A DNA stretch of 64,000 bases from the NCBI GenBank assembly GCA_963842295.1, contig CAWJFY010000009.1, positions 496,001 through 560,000 on the forward strand, given 5' to 3'. Position 1 is the stretch's first letter, and every line of letters begins with the position of its first letter. Source of the stretch: JAJNBA01 sp963842295. Its GTDB lineage: Bacteria; Actinomycetota; UBA4738; HRBIN12. A model generated the notes under the pieces. That model saw nothing but the letters and a program-made list of their open reading frames with translations, was not told the origin of the DNA and did no database searches. Positions 45,125-54,958 of this stretch are shown here, one piece after another. A program made the position numbers and the translations under genes.

Positions 45125-46301
45125 TCAGCGATCGCGGGTCGCTCCCGCGGCCAAGGCCGACACCGCGCAGGCGGCGACCGGCACGAGGAACGCGATCCGC
45201 AGGGTGGCCAGGTCGGCGATGAAGCCCACGAGCAGGGGTCCGACGATCGAGCCCGCGTAGCCGGCGGTCACCACGAGCGGCAGGGCGCTCGCGTGACCGC
45301 GGCGATAGGTCCGGCCGCCCGTCCGGAACGCGAGGGGCACGACCGGGCCGAGGCCCAGGCCGACGATCCCGAGCGCGGCGATGGACGGGAGAAGACGAGG
45401 GAAGATCAGCATCGCGCCGAGCGCCGCGAACGCGCTCGAGGCGCCGAGCCGAACGACGGCCGGTTGTCCGAACCGCGCGACGAGGCGATCCCCGACGAAG
45501 CGCGACAGCGCCATCCCAGCCGAGAACGCGACGACGCCGAGCCCGGCGGCGCCCGGGTCGGCGCCCACCGACTCGCGAAGGAAGACGGCGCTCCATTCGA
45601 CCGCGATCCCCTCCACGAGGAAGGAGCCACCGGCGACCAGGCACAGCAGGAGGAGGACCCGGGTCGAGTTCCTGCGGGGGACATTCGCAGCCTCCGCCCT
45701 CTCGGCTGTCGCTTCCTCTGGCGCTTCCCTCCCCTCCGGCAACCACCGAATGAACACGCTGCTCACGCAGAACGACCACCGCGGCCGAGATCGGGAGGTG
45801 GATCTCGATCGGCACGCCGGCGGCGATCCCCGCGGAGGCGAGCGCGGCGCCGACGAACAGCGCCACGCTCCACGTGCCATGGATCGCCGACATCACCCGG
45901 CGTTCGAACCGACGCTCGACGGCGACCGCCTCGATGTTCATCGCGACGTCGATCAAGCCCGCCAGCAGCCCGATGCCGAGGAAGAGGAGGGTGAGCGACG
46001 CGAGTTCACCTGCCGCCGGCAGGAGCGCGAACCCCACACCCATCGCCGGGATACCGCCTCGGACGACCCGCCGACCACCCCATCGTCGGATCGCCGGGTC
46101 CGCAAGACGGGTCCCGGCGAGCAGCCCCACCGCGAAGCCCGTCAAGGCGATCCCCAGCCCGGAGGCGTCCAGTCCCGCCTGGGCCTTGATGCTTGGGATC
46201 CACGGCCCGAGGAGGCCGGACAGCACCGCGTGCGCCGCGAACGCGGTCGTCACCCCGACCCGTGCTCGGCGCAGGGCGCGCTGATCGCCGGCGGTCGCCA
46301 T
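45125..46301 (-). CDS. MFS transporter, frameshifted
   Basis: The N-terminal half, starting MATAGDQRALRRARVG with about six membrane segments, runs from 46301 to about 45770. There the frame shifts by one base within a membrane segment (ISAAVVVL / CVSSVFIRWLPEG), and the C-terminal half continues in another frame to 45125. Joined, it is about 390 aa with 12 spans, like YbjJ/MFS_1 sugar-type transporters. The shift is at a GTTCTGCGTG run, with no long homopolymer. It may be an assembly error or a real pseudogene. It is 11 bp from the convergent cellobiose phosphorylase stop. Confidence 0.75.
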
Positions 46302-46357
46302 CGAGAGAGTCTGTGCGACGCGAGCCGGAACCGCACGTTGGCCCGACGGCCGTTCGC

Positions 46358-46363
46358 TAGGCT
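46358..46363 (+). promoter_or_regulatory. Candidate leaderless -10 box (TAGGCT) for the alpha-glucosidase gene
   Basis: TAGGCT is followed by 6 bases and then the ATG at 46370, without a ribosome-binding site. Confidence 0.45.
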
Positions 46364-46369
46364 GCTCGG

Positions 46370-47965
46370 ATGCCGCCGTCCGATCCGGACGTCGGCGCGT
46401 CACGTTGGTGGCGCGACGGCGTCCTGTACCAGATCTATCCACGCTCCTTCGCCGACTCGACGGGGAGCGGACACGGCGACCTCCGAGGGGTGATCGAGCA
46501 TCTCGACCACCTGTCGTGGCTCGGCATCGACGGGATCTGGCTCAGTCCGATCAACCACTCCCCGGACGCGGACTGGGGCTACGACGTCGCGGACTACACC
46601 GATGTCGATCCGGATTTCGGCACGATCGATGATCTCGATCGCTTGGTGGTGGAGGCCGCCGATCGCGGGATCCGCGTGCTGATCGACCTCGTGCCGAACC
46701 ACACGAGCGATCGGCATCCGTGGTTCGTGGACGCGCGCTCGAGCCGTACCGCGGAGCATCGCGACTGGTACGTCTGGGCCGACGGCGGGCCCGACGGGTC
46801 ACCGCCCAACAACTGGCGATCGTCGTTCGGCGGCCCGGCCTGGACGTGGGACGATGCCACGAGCCAGTACTTCCTCCACAACTTCCTCCCCGAACAGCCG
46901 GACCTCAACTGGTGGAACCCCCAGGTCAACGACGCCTTCGACGACATCGTGCGGTTCTGGCTCGACCGGGGCATCGCGGGGTTCCGGATCGACGTCGCAC
47001 ACGCGCTCGTGAAGGATCGCTCGCTTCGAGACGACAGCGTCGCTCTCGAGACGGACCATCCGAGCATCCGCCGACACGGTCTGCGCTCGGACTTCAGTAT
47101 GAATCGCCCGGAGACACACGACGTGTTGCGACGGTGGCGGACGATCGCCGACGTCTACCGGGGGGTCCTCCTCGGCGAGACGTGGGTGCTCGACCTCGAG
47201 GCGCTCGGGCGCTTCTACGGGAACGGCGAGAACGAGCTCCACCTCGCGCTCAACGTGCCGTTCGTCTTCTCGAGGCCGGGCGAGGAGATGCGCGAGATCG
47301 TCGAACGAACCCAGGCCGTGCTGCCCGCGGCCGCGTGGCCCTTGTGGAACGGGTCGAACCACGATGCCGGCCGCTTCGCGAGCCGGTGGTGCGACGGCGA
47401 TGAACGACGCACCCGAGCCGCGCTCCTCACGCTCCTCACGCTCCGAGGCACGCCGCTCCTCTACTACGGCGACGAGATCGGGATGAGGAACGTCGAGGTG
47501 CCCCGCGACCAGCTCAAGGACCCGGTCGGCATCCGCCACTGGCCGGACGATCCGGGCAGGGACAAAGGCCGGACGCCGATGCAGTGGGCGCGCGACGGCG
47601 GGTTCTCGAGCGCCGACGTCGAGCCATGGCTCCCGATGGGTGACGCGGCGGCCCGGAACGTCGCGGATCAGCGGGAGGACCCGAACTCGATCCTCCACCT
47701 GTGCCGGGATCTGATCGGCCTTCGCCGCGAACGAGAGGGTCTGCGCTCCGGGTCGTACGAAGCCCTCGAGACACCGGCCGGGATCTGGGCGTGGCGGAGA
47801 GGAACAGCAACCATGGTGGCCGTGAACCATTCCGATGCGCCCGCGAGAGTCGAGGTCGGCACCGCCGAGGTGCTCCTCGGGACCGAACGTGCGCGGCAGG
47901 GCGAGAAGGTGGAGGGTGGTCTCGTGCTCGAGCCCTGGGAAGCGGTGGTGATCGCCGACGGCTAG
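46370..47965 (+). CDS. GH13 alpha-glucosidase (oligo-1,6-glucosidase / AglA type)
   Basis: This 531-aa cytosolic exo-glucosidase hydrolyses terminal alpha-linked glucose from imported oligosaccharides. It opens with WWRDGVLYQIYPRSFADS. Asp208 in GFRIDVAHALV is the nucleophile, Glu270 in LGETWVL the acid/base, and Asp332 in GSNHDAGR completes the site; TPLLYYGDEIGM and GRTPMQW are also typical. It stands close to the AglEFG-type importer but after the divergent MFS gene, so it has its own promoter. The stop overlaps the convergent mscS stop by 4 bp. Confidence 0.92.
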   Translation: MPPSDPDVGASRWWRDGVLYQIYPRSFADSTGSGHGDLRGVIEHLDHLSWLGIDGIWLSPINHSPDADWGYDVADYTDVDPDFGTIDDLDRLVVEAADRGIRVLIDLVPNHTSDRHPWFVDARSSRTAEHRDWYVWADGGPDGSPPNNWRSSFGGPAWTWDDATSQYFLHNFLPEQPDLNWWNPQVNDAFDDIVRFWLDRGIAGFRIDVAHALVKDRSLRDDSVALETDHPSIRRHGLRSDFSMNRPETHDVLRRWRTIADVYRGVLLGETWVLDLEALGRFYGNGENELHLALNVPFVFSRPGEEMREIVERTQAVLPAAAWPLWNGSNHDAGRFASRWCDGDERRTRAALLTLLTLRGTPLLYYGDEIGMRNVEVPRDQLKDPVGIRHWPDDPGRDKGRTPMQWARDGGFSSADVEPWLPMGDAAARNVADQREDPNSILHLCRDLIGLRREREGLRSGSYEALETPAGIWAWRRGTATMVAVNHSDAPARVEVGTAEVLLGTERARQGEKVEGGLVLEPWEAVVIADG

Positions 47966-48831
47966 CGGCCGTCGAGTCCGGAGGAGGCCGGTGCCACCGG
48001 GGTGACGGGAACCTGTATCCCCCGCTCGACGAGCCGCCGTGTGATCCGTTCGCGGAGCAGGCGTTCCACGTCCATCACCTTCGACGGACGAGTGTCGGCG
48101 ATCACGCGCATCACGAGCGCGTCGTTGCCCATGCGCTCGACGCCCAGCACGCTCGGCGCTTCATGGATCCACTCCGAGAGGGTCCGGTCGCCCTCGAGCT
48201 CGGTGAACAGCTCCTCGAGGACGCCGCGCAGGTGTTCGACGTCCTCCCCATAGGCGACCCGGACGTCGATGATCGCGCGCGCCCATCCCTTCGACCTGTT
48301 GCTGGCGACGACGATGTTCCCGTTGGGGACCACCTGCAGCGCCCCGTCGAAAGCTCGGAGGCTTGTCACCCGGAGGGTGAGTGTCTCGACTCGCCCCATG
48401 ACCTTGTTCGAAGGCGTCTGGATCTCGAGGTTGTCTCCCACGCCGAACTGGTTTTCCAGGAGGATGAAGAAGCCGGAGAGGGTGTCCTTCACGAGGCTCT
48501 GGGCGCCGAAGCCGAGGGCGACGCCGGCCACGCCGGCGCTCGCAAGGAGGGGGGCGATGTTCGCACCGAGCTCCCCGAGCGCCATCAGGATCGCGAGAGC
48601 CCAGATCACGACGATCAGCGCGGTGGACAGAGCCCCGGTAAGCGTCGTCGCACGCTGGAGGTTCAGCTCCTGCGTGATGCTGGCCGTGCCCTCAAGTCGC
48701 TTCCGGAACCGGTTCACGATCAGGCGCGAGGCCAGGGTCACCAGGATCGCCGCGACGAAGATGATGAGGATCCTCACCCAGGGCTCGGCGAACCAGTCGA
48801 CAGCCTCGTCGACCTGTGCGAGGAGGTTCAT
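47962..48831 (-). CDS. Small-conductance mechanosensitive channel (MscS family)
   Basis: This 289-aa inner-membrane channel opens under membrane tension to release solutes. It has three membrane segments (about 15-38, 65-90, 96-125). The pore helix AGVAGVALGFGAQSLVKD is typical, followed by the FFILLENQFGVGD transition and the beta domain and alpha/beta C-terminal vestibule. The family is common next to osmolyte and transporter genes; no direct partner is shown. Confidence 0.93.
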   Translation of the reverse strand: MNLLAQVDEAVDWFAEPWVRILIIFVAAILVTLASRLIVNRFRKRLEGTASITQELNLQRATTLTGALSTALIVVIWALAILMALGELGANIAPLLASAGVAGVALGFGAQSLVKDTLSGFFILLENQFGVGDNLEIQTPSNKVMGRVETLTLRVTSLRAFDGALQVVPNGNIVVASNRSKGWARAIIDVRVAYGEDVEHLRGVLEELFTELEGDRTLSEWIHEAPSVLGVERMGNDALVMRVIADTRPSKVMDVERLLRERITRRLVERGIQVPVTPVAPASSGLDGR

Positions 48832-48901
48832 GGGACCCCATGCAATCGGGCGGGCGGCCCCGCGTCAACGACGCTTCGCCACAGGGGAGTTCCGCGCCGG
48901 A

Positions 48902-50254
48902 TCAGGTCTGGCGGCCTTGGCCGGCTTCGATCGCCTCGAGGACTCGAGCCGTGGCTTCCAGCACGAGCCGCTCTCGCATCTCGGCCAACTCCTCGTCGGT
49001 CATCCTTTCGAGAGGAGGGATCGCCTGGCGGCCGTGCTCGCGGAACGCATAGGCCGCCTCGCCGTGTTCGGCGAGGTCGACACCCGACTCCTCCGTCTCC
49101 GCGGGCATCCGGAATCCGACGGCGCGATCGACCAGCTTGAGGATCATCCAGGTCGCACCGAACGAGAACGCGAGCGTGATCCCGGCGGCCGCACCCTGGC
49201 GACCGACCTGCATCCACCCTCCTTCGGCGCCGGCCGCGTTCACCGCCAGACTGGCGAACACGCCGGTCAGGAGAGCGCCCACGAGCCCGCCCACCATGTG
49301 CACTCCGACGGCGTCGAGTGAATCGTCATAGCCCAGCCGCGACTTCAGCTCCACGGCGGCGAAGCACACCGCTCCTCCGACCAGCCCGATCGCCAACGCC
49401 GGCAGCGGTGCGACGAACCCCGCCGCCGGCGTGATCGCAACGAGCCCCGCGACCGCGCCAGTCGCCCCGCCGACCGCGGTCGCTTTCCCGTGTCGCAGCC
49501 GCTCAGGGACGAGCCAGCCGATCATCGCGCCCGCGGCACCGAGCTGTGTGGCGAGGAACGCAGAGGACGCGAGCCCGTTCGCACCCAGTGCACTCCCCGC
49601 GTTGAAGCCGAACCACCCGAACCAAAGGATCCCCGCCCCCAGAACCACCATCGGTACGTTGTGCGGCGCGAAGTTCCCACGCGGATAGCCGCGACGTTTC
49701 CCGACGTACAGGGCCGCGGCGAGCGCGGCAGCTCCCGCGCTGATGTGGACGACGGTCCCCCCTGCGAAGTCCAGCGCCCCGATCCCGTCGAGCCCCAGGA
49801 ACCCGCCGCCCCAGACCCAATGCGCCAGCGGCGCGTAGACGATCAACGACCACAGGGCGACGAACACGACGTAGCCACCGAAGCGCACCCGCTCCGCGAA
49901 CGCCCCGGCGATCAGGGCCGGTGTGATGACAGCGAACATCATCTGGAACGAGGCGAAGGCGGAATGCGGGACGGTGGGCGCCAGCGCGTGTGGCACCTCG
50001 GCCACGCCTCGGAACCCGAGGTGCGTGAGTCCGCCGATCACGCCTCCTACGTCGGGTCCGAACGCGAGCGTGTACCCGGCCAGCAGCCACACGACCGAGA
50101 CGATCGCGATCGCGGCGACGGACTGCATCATCGTGCCGAGGACGTTCTTCGAGCGGACGAGGCCTCCATAGAACAGGGCCAGCCCCGGTGTCATGAATAG
50201 CACCAGTGCCGCGGACCCCAGCACCCACCCCGTGTCGCCGGTGTCGATCCCCAT
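48902..50254 (-). CDS. amt: Ammonium transporter (Amt)
   Basis: This 450-aa protein has eleven membrane segments. TPGLALFYGGLVRSKNVL and FAVITPALIAGAFAERV carry the periplasmic site, the twin-His residues lie in GGTVVHISAGAAAL and VGVHMVGG, and ITPAAGFVAP is present. The cytoplasmic C-terminal tail is long (about 400-450), with DLAEHGEAAY and a coiled MTDEELAEMRERLVLEATARVLEAI extension. No glnK gene follows, unlike most amt operons. It conducts ammonium into the cell. Confidence 0.94.
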   Translation of the reverse strand: MGIDTGDTGWVLGSAALVLFMTPGLALFYGGLVRSKNVLGTMMQSVAAIAIVSVVWLLAGYTLAFGPDVGGVIGGLTHLGFRGVAEVPHALAPTVPHSAFASFQMMFAVITPALIAGAFAERVRFGGYVVFVALWSLIVYAPLAHWVWGGGFLGLDGIGALDFAGGTVVHISAGAAALAAALYVGKRRGYPRGNFAPHNVPMVVLGAGILWFGWFGFNAGSALGANGLASSAFLATQLGAAGAMIGWLVPERLRHGKATAVGGATGAVAGLVAITPAAGFVAPLPALAIGLVGGAVCFAAVELKSRLGYDDSLDAVGVHMVGGLVGALLTGVFASLAVNAAGAEGGWMQVGRQGAAAGITLAFSFGATWMILKLVDRAVGFRMPAETEESGVDLAEHGEAAYAFREHGRQAIPPLERMTDEELAEMRERLVLEATARVLEAIEAGQGRQT

Positions 50255-50385
50255 CCCAACCCCCCGTCGCTGTGGACAGGTTGGTTATCAGCCATCGGGA
50301 CGAGTGAATCGACGACCGGCGTGTTTCGTTCAGGTAAACGATGCCCTCGCGGCGGCGGGCATCGTGGAACAGAGGCGGCTGCTTC

Positions 50386-50646
50386 TCAGTCGTCGAGGCG
50401 GTGCTCGAGCCTCGCGAGCCGCTTCTCGAGGTCGCGGACGCGGCGGTCGCCTTCCTTCTTGCCTCTTCGGCGGAGCGCGAACCTCGTACCCATCCCCAGG
50501 ATGCCCACACCCACGGCCGCCGCGGCCGCGCGCTTCGCATGCCTCGCCGCAGCGGGCAACCGTCCTTCGAGCTGTCGGAGCTCGCCGTCCAGGCGGTTCC
50601 TGGTGGCGTCGATCTCCTTCATCGTTTCAGCTGCTGTTTCGCCCAT
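50386..50646 (-). CDS. DUF3618 family protein
   Basis: This 86-aa protein has an N-terminal helix with the family pattern EIDATRNRLDGELRQLEGRLP, one membrane-like segment (about 38-52, AAAAAVGVGILGMG) and a highly charged coiled tail. A strong AAGGAGGACG site precedes the ATG, which lies inside the upstream Holin-X gene. DUF3618 and Holin-X genes commonly sit together in Actinomycetota. Molecular role unknown. Confidence 0.82.
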   Translation of the reverse strand: MGETAAETMKEIDATRNRLDGELRQLEGRLPAAARHAKRAAAAAVGVGILGMGTRFALRRRGKKEGDRRVRDLEKRLARLEHRLDD

Positions 50647-51083
50647 CGGACGTCCTCCTTCAGAGACTCTTGGGTGAGTTCGGGCTTTGACGCGCTCGAG
50701 CGGAGCCATCCGCGGGCCGCCACGATGGCGACGGCTGCGAGGACCGCGAACACGGCGGCGACGATGAGCATCGCCGCCCAACGAGGAAGGACGAGATCGA
50801 GCGCCTCGGCGCCCGCCATCCCGAGGAAACCGATCACGAACAGTCCCAGCACGGCGGCGGCCCCGAAGACACCCACGGCCCTGGCTCGCGTGGCGACCAT
50901 CTCTCCGATCTCCTGCTTCGCGAGCTCGATCTGCTTCGTCACCAGCACGGACATGTCCGACGCGATGGATCGGAGCAAAGGTCTCGTCCCACGGGCGCCG
51001 TTGGTCGACGGCGCCTCCGGTCCTGCCGCCGTCGGCGCACCCGCCGTCTGCGGGGTCTCCCATGTCTGCCCTTCCGGTCCCAT
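50619..51083 (-). CDS. Actinobacterial Holin-X-like membrane protein (Phage_holin_3_6)
   Basis: This 154-aa protein has a low-complexity N-terminus, an amphipathic helix (SDMSVLVTKQIELAKQEIGEM) typical of the family, two membrane segments (about 70-95 and 100-125) and a charged tail. Despite the name there is no phage context; these are housekeeping membrane proteins of unknown function. A GAGAGGGGG site favours the ATG at 51083 or a GTG two codons upstream. Its 3' end overlaps the DUF3618 start by 28 bp. Confidence 0.78.
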   Translation of the reverse strand: MGPEGQTWETPQTAGAPTAAGPEAPSTNGARGTRPLLRSIASDMSVLVTKQIELAKQEIGEMVATRARAVGVFGAAAVLGLFVIGFLGMAGAEALDLVLPRWAAMLIVAAVFAVLAAVAIVAARGWLRSSASKPELTQESLKEDVRWAKQQLKR

Positions 51084-51205
51084 CTGCACGATTTCCCCCT
51101 CTCCGCCCTTCCTCCGGGCATGCGGAACAGACGTTCGGAAGTCGTGGGCATGCATACCCTCGCCCGCGGCCATCAAACGAACACGAGGGGACGCGCGCTC
51201 GGGCT

Positions 51206-52024
51206 CTATGCCAGCGCCTCCTCGAGGGCTCGGCGCACGAGCACCTTGGACAGCGCCCGCCGATATTCCTCCGAGCCGAACGAGTCCGACGGCGGGGCCG
51301 ACCCTTCGTCGGCGCGCTCGGCGGCGGTCGCGGGGTCGGCCCCGCCCGCGAGCGCCTCCTCCACGCCACTCGCCCGTATCGGCGTGAGCCCCATGTTCGT
51401 CAACGAGACGTTGGCGCTCCCGTTCATCCGAACGGCGGCGACCCCGACCACCGCCCAGTCCATTGCCCGCCGGGTGAACTTCTGATAGCTCCATCCGCCG
51501 GCCGTCTTCGGCACGCGGATCTCGGTCAGCACCTCGTCGTTCGCGAGCGCGGACTGGAACAGCCCCGGGAACATGTCGCCCGCCGCGATCTCGCGGCTCC
51601 CGCCCGGCCCCGCGGCGATGAACGTCGCGCCGAGGGCCAGCAGCACCGAAGGCATGTCGCCGGCCGGGTCGGCGTGCGCCACGGAGCCGCCGATCGTCCC
51701 CATGTGCCGAACCTGCGGGTCGCCGACCTGGCCGGCGACCGTCGGCACGATCGGGCAGAGCTGCCGGAGCGCGTCGCTCGCCTCCAGGTCGTGGTATCTG
51801 GTGAGCGCCCCGATCGCGACGCCGTCGCCGTCCTCCCGGACGTAGGACAGGTCGCGGAGACGTCCGATGTCCACGAGCTTCGTCGGCATCGCGAACCGGA
51901 GCTTCATCTGCGGCAGGAGCGAGTGCCCGCCGGCCAGGAGCTTCGCGCCGTCGTCGGCCTGTAGCGCCGCGATCGCAGCCTCGACGGAATCGACGCGCTC
52001 GTACTCGAACGCCGCCGGGATCAT
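51206..52024 (-). CDS. coxM: Molybdenum hydroxylase FAD subunit (CoxM-like, form II cluster)
   Basis: This 272-aa FAD-binding medium subunit passes electrons from the Fe-S subunit to an acceptor. FAD-binding motifs are AGGHSLLPQMKLR (about 31-43) and GTIGGSVAHADPAGD (about 109-123), typical of CoxM/XDH subunit M. Its ATG overlaps the coxL stop by ATGA, and the order coxS-coxL-coxM differs from the MSL order of the form I operon at 58.9 kb. Confidence 0.93.
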   Translation of the reverse strand: MIPAAFEYERVDSVEAAIAALQADDGAKLLAGGHSLLPQMKLRFAMPTKLVDIGRLRDLSYVREDGDGVAIGALTRYHDLEASDALRQLCPIVPTVAGQVGDPQVRHMGTIGGSVAHADPAGDMPSVLLALGATFIAAGPGGSREIAAGDMFPGLFQSALANDEVLTEIRVPKTAGGWSYQKFTRRAMDWAVVGVAAVRMNGSANVSLTNMGLTPIRASGVEEALAGGADPATAAERADEGSAPPSDSFGSEEYRRALSKVLVRRALEEALA

Positions 52025-54387
52025 GTTGTCCCCCCTCGCTGGTCCTTCGCTTCCTGGATCGCTCGCCAGACCCGTTCCGGGGACGCCGGTTTCTCGATCG
52101 CCGTCACGCCGAGATGCGAGACGGCGTCGATCACCGCGTTGATCACGGCCGGCGGCGCCGCGATCGTCCCGGCCTCCCCGATCCCCTTCACGCCGAGTGG
52201 GTTGGTTGTCGACGGCGTCTGGTGGGAACCGTCGGTCGTGATCGCCGGGATCTCGACCGCGGTCGGGACGAGGTACTGCGTCATCGTCGAGGTCATGAGG
52301 TTGCCCGACTCGTCGTACATCGCCTCTTCGTACAGGGCCTCGGCAACCCCCTGGGCCACGCCGCCGTGGATCTGGCCGTCGACGATCATCGGGTTGATCA
52401 CCGTGCCGCAGTCATCGACGGCCACGTACTTGAGGATCTCGGTCGCGCCAGTGTCCGTGTCGACCTCGACGACGCAGATGTGCGCGCCTGCGGGCCACGT
52501 GAAGTTCGGCGGGTCGTAGACGGCCGTGGCGTTCAGGTGAGGCTCGGTGCCCTCGGGTAGCGAGTGCGCGTGCCACGCGGAGAACGCGATCTCCGGGATC
52601 GTCTTCGCCTTGTCGGGAGCGCCGGCCACGTGGAACGAACCGTCGCCCCATTCGAGGTCGTCCTCGGAGACCTCGAGCTCATGGGCGGCGATCGTCCGCG
52701 CCCTCGCCTTGATCTTCTCCATCGCGAAGTGGAGCGCCGGACCGCCGACCGACACCGACCTCGATCCGTAGGTGTCCATGCCGAGCGGCGTGATCAGCGT
52801 GTCGCCGTGCAGGACCTCGATGTCGTCCGGCGTCACCCCGAGCCCGTCCGCCACGATCTGCGCCCACGTGGTCTCGTGCCCCTGACCGTGCGGCGACGTG
52901 CCGGTCTTCACTAGCACCTTGCCGGTGGGTAGGCATTCGATCGTGGCGCCGTCCCAGCCCCCTGCGGCATACCGGAGCGCCCCCAGGATGTTCGAGGGCG
53001 CCAATCCGCACATCTCGATGTAGGTGGACAGACCGATCCCGAGCTGCTTGGTGTCGCTACGCTCCCGCCGGTCGCGTTGCTCCGCACGGAGCTTGTCGTA
53101 CTCGACGAGCCCAAGGGCCGTGTCCAGTGTGGGCTCGTAATTCCCAGAGTCGACACTCAGTCCGGAGATGGCCGCCGTCGCCTCTGCGAACGCCGGCTTC
53201 AAGTTCATCCTGCGAACCTCGACCGGATCCTTGCCGACCCTCCGGGCGAAGGTGTCGACGAGCCGTTCGACGACGTACGTCGCCTCCGGGCGTCCGGCGC
53301 CTCGGTAGGCATCGGTCGGCGTCGTGTTGGTGACGATCCCCGTGAACTCATACCAGTACGCCTCAGGGTCGTACGGACCCATGTACACCCAGCCGCCAAG
53401 CTCTGGGATCCCCGGGGTGAGGAGCTGGAAGTACGCGCCCATGTCCGCCAGCTCGACGAACTTCATCCCGAGGATCTTCCCGTCCTCGGTCCCCGCGATG
53501 GTGCAATCGTGGATCACGCCACGACCGTGGGTCGTGGCCACGTAGTTCTCCCGACGACCCTCGATCCACTTGATCGGCCGCCCGAGCTTCCGTGCGAGGC
53601 CGAGCGCGAGGGCCTCCTCCGCGTAGACGTTCAGCTTCGATCCGAACCCGCCCCCCACGTCGGGCGCGATCACGCGCAGCTTCTGCTCGGGGATCCCGGT
53701 CGTGCCCGCCAGCGTTACCTTCGCGATGTGCGGGATCTGGGTGGCGGAGACGAGCGTCCACTCGTCCATCGCAGGGACACCGTGGGCGAGGCACCCGCGC
53801 GCCTCGATCGCGTTCGGGATCAGCCTCGGCTGCGCGTAGCGCTCCTGGACGATCACGGGAGCCGAGTCGAACACCGACTGATCGCCTCCACCGCCATGGA
53901 TCCAGTGCACGACGGAGTTCGTTCCCAGGTCGTCGTGGATGATGACCTCGTCCTTCGCGGCCTCCTCCATGTCGACGACGGCGGGCAGCTCCGTCGCCGT
54001 GACCGCGACGGCCTCCGCGGCGTCGAGCGCCTGCTCGCGCGTCTCGGCGACCACCACCGCGACGGCATCGCCGTTGAATCGAACCTTGTCCGACGCCAGC
54101 GGATAGTGCACCGGCACCTTGATGTCCTCGGTGATCGGCCACACGAACGGCAGCGCGCCGAGCTCGAGGTCACCCGCCGTGTACACACCGACGACGCCCG
54201 GCATGGACGCCGCCTCGGACGTCTCGACCCCATCGATCGTCGCATGCACGTACGGCGGGCGAGCCAGGGCCATCCACAGCATCCCGGGCATCGTCCAGTT
54301 GTCGATGTAGCTCGCCTGGCCGGTGAGCAGCTCCGGGTCCTCCTTGCGGAGGACCGGCTGGCCGATGAACGTTTCGGTGGTCGCCAT
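52021..54387 (-). CDS. coxL: Molybdenum hydroxylase large subunit, form II CoxL-like (AYRGAGR)
   Basis: This 788-aa molybdopterin-cytosine-dinucleotide-binding catalytic subunit has the active-site loop AYRGAGR at 360-366, which defines form II or BMS-type enzymes rather than true CO dehydrogenase. VGGGFGSKLNVYAEE, SPHGQGHETTWAQI and the C-terminal GVKGIGEAGT with the catalytic Glu are intact. Substrates of form II enzymes are mostly unknown, and CO turnover is weak or absent in tested cases. It starts one base inside the coxS stop (TGATG). Confidence 0.93.
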   Translation of the reverse strand: MATTETFIGQPVLRKEDPELLTGQASYIDNWTMPGMLWMALARPPYVHATIDGVETSEAASMPGVVGVYTAGDLELGALPFVWPITEDIKVPVHYPLASDKVRFNGDAVAVVVAETREQALDAAEAVAVTATELPAVVDMEEAAKDEVIIHDDLGTNSVVHWIHGGGGDQSVFDSAPVIVQERYAQPRLIPNAIEARGCLAHGVPAMDEWTLVSATQIPHIAKVTLAGTTGIPEQKLRVIAPDVGGGFGSKLNVYAEEALALGLARKLGRPIKWIEGRRENYVATTHGRGVIHDCTIAGTEDGKILGMKFVELADMGAYFQLLTPGIPELGGWVYMGPYDPEAYWYEFTGIVTNTTPTDAYRGAGRPEATYVVERLVDTFARRVGKDPVEVRRMNLKPAFAEATAAISGLSVDSGNYEPTLDTALGLVEYDKLRAEQRDRRERSDTKQLGIGLSTYIEMCGLAPSNILGALRYAAGGWDGATIECLPTGKVLVKTGTSPHGQGHETTWAQIVADGLGVTPDDIEVLHGDTLITPLGMDTYGSRSVSVGGPALHFAMEKIKARARTIAAHELEVSEDDLEWGDGSFHVAGAPDKAKTIPEIAFSAWHAHSLPEGTEPHLNATAVYDPPNFTWPAGAHICVVEVDTDTGATEILKYVAVDDCGTVINPMIVDGQIHGGVAQGVAEALYEEAMYDESGNLMTSTMTQYLVPTAVEIPAITTDGSHQTPSTTNPLGVKGIGEAGTIAAPPAVINAVIDAVSHLGVTAIEKPASPERVWRAIQEAKDQRGGTT

Positions 54388-54875
54388 CACGCGCCCCCTC
54401 GAGTCCCGGCGCCGGCCATGGACCCGGCCGCGTCGAGGATCGACTTCACGATGTTCTGGTAGCCGGTGCAGCGGCAGAGGTTGCCCTCGAGCGCCAGCCG
54501 CACGTCTGCTTCGCTGGGGGTCGGGTTCTCCTTCAGGTAACTCGCCGCTGCCATGAGCATCCCGGGCGTGCAATAGCCGCACTGGAGTCCATGGTTCCGA
54601 TGGAACGACTCCTGGAGCGGGTGGAGCCCATCTCCCTCCGCCAGTCCCTCGATCGTCGTGAGTTCGCGGCCGTCCGCTTGCGCGGCCAGCAACGTGCACG
54701 ACTTCACCGACTCGCCATCCAGAAGCACCGTGCAGGCGCCGCAGCTGGAGGTGTCGCATCCGACGTTCGTGCCGGTGAGTCCAAGGGTCTCGCGGAGGAA
54801 GTACACGAGGAGCGTGCGTGGCTCGACGTCGGCCTCACGCATCGCCCCGTTGACGGTGACCGAGACATGCGTCAC
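54387..54875 (-). CDS. coxS: Molybdenum hydroxylase 2Fe-2S subunit (CoxS-like, form II cluster)
   Basis: This 162-aa small subunit has two [2Fe-2S] clusters. The plant-ferredoxin type is bound by Cys40, Cys45, Cys48 and Cys60 (GCDTSSCGAC). The second is bound by Cys99, Cys102, Cys134 and Cys136 (CGYC, CRC). It is the first gene of coxSLM and is preceded on the same strand, 83 bp upstream, by two genes of the Cys-x18-Cys family. Confidence 0.95.
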   Translation of the reverse strand: MTHVSVTVNGAMREADVEPRTLLVYFLRETLGLTGTNVGCDTSSCGACTVLLDGESVKSCTLLAAQADGRELTTIEGLAEGDGLHPLQESFHRNHGLQCGYCTPGMLMAAASYLKENPTPSEADVRLALEGNLCRCTGYQNIVKSILDAAGSMAGAGTRGGA

Positions 54876-54958
54876 GGGAGCCTCCTATCGGGGACGGGCA
54901 AGCAGCCGGAGTGTAGACCCGAGCCGGGAAGCGGTCGAATCGAGGAGCGCGATCGAGT

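Noticed and set aside
50619..51083. Prophage holin
   Set aside because: No phage gene is nearby. The Holin-X / DUF3618 pair is a chromosomal feature of Actinomycetota.
52021..54387. Second true CO dehydrogenase
   Set aside because: The active-site loop is AYRGAGR, without the copper-binding cysteine of form I.
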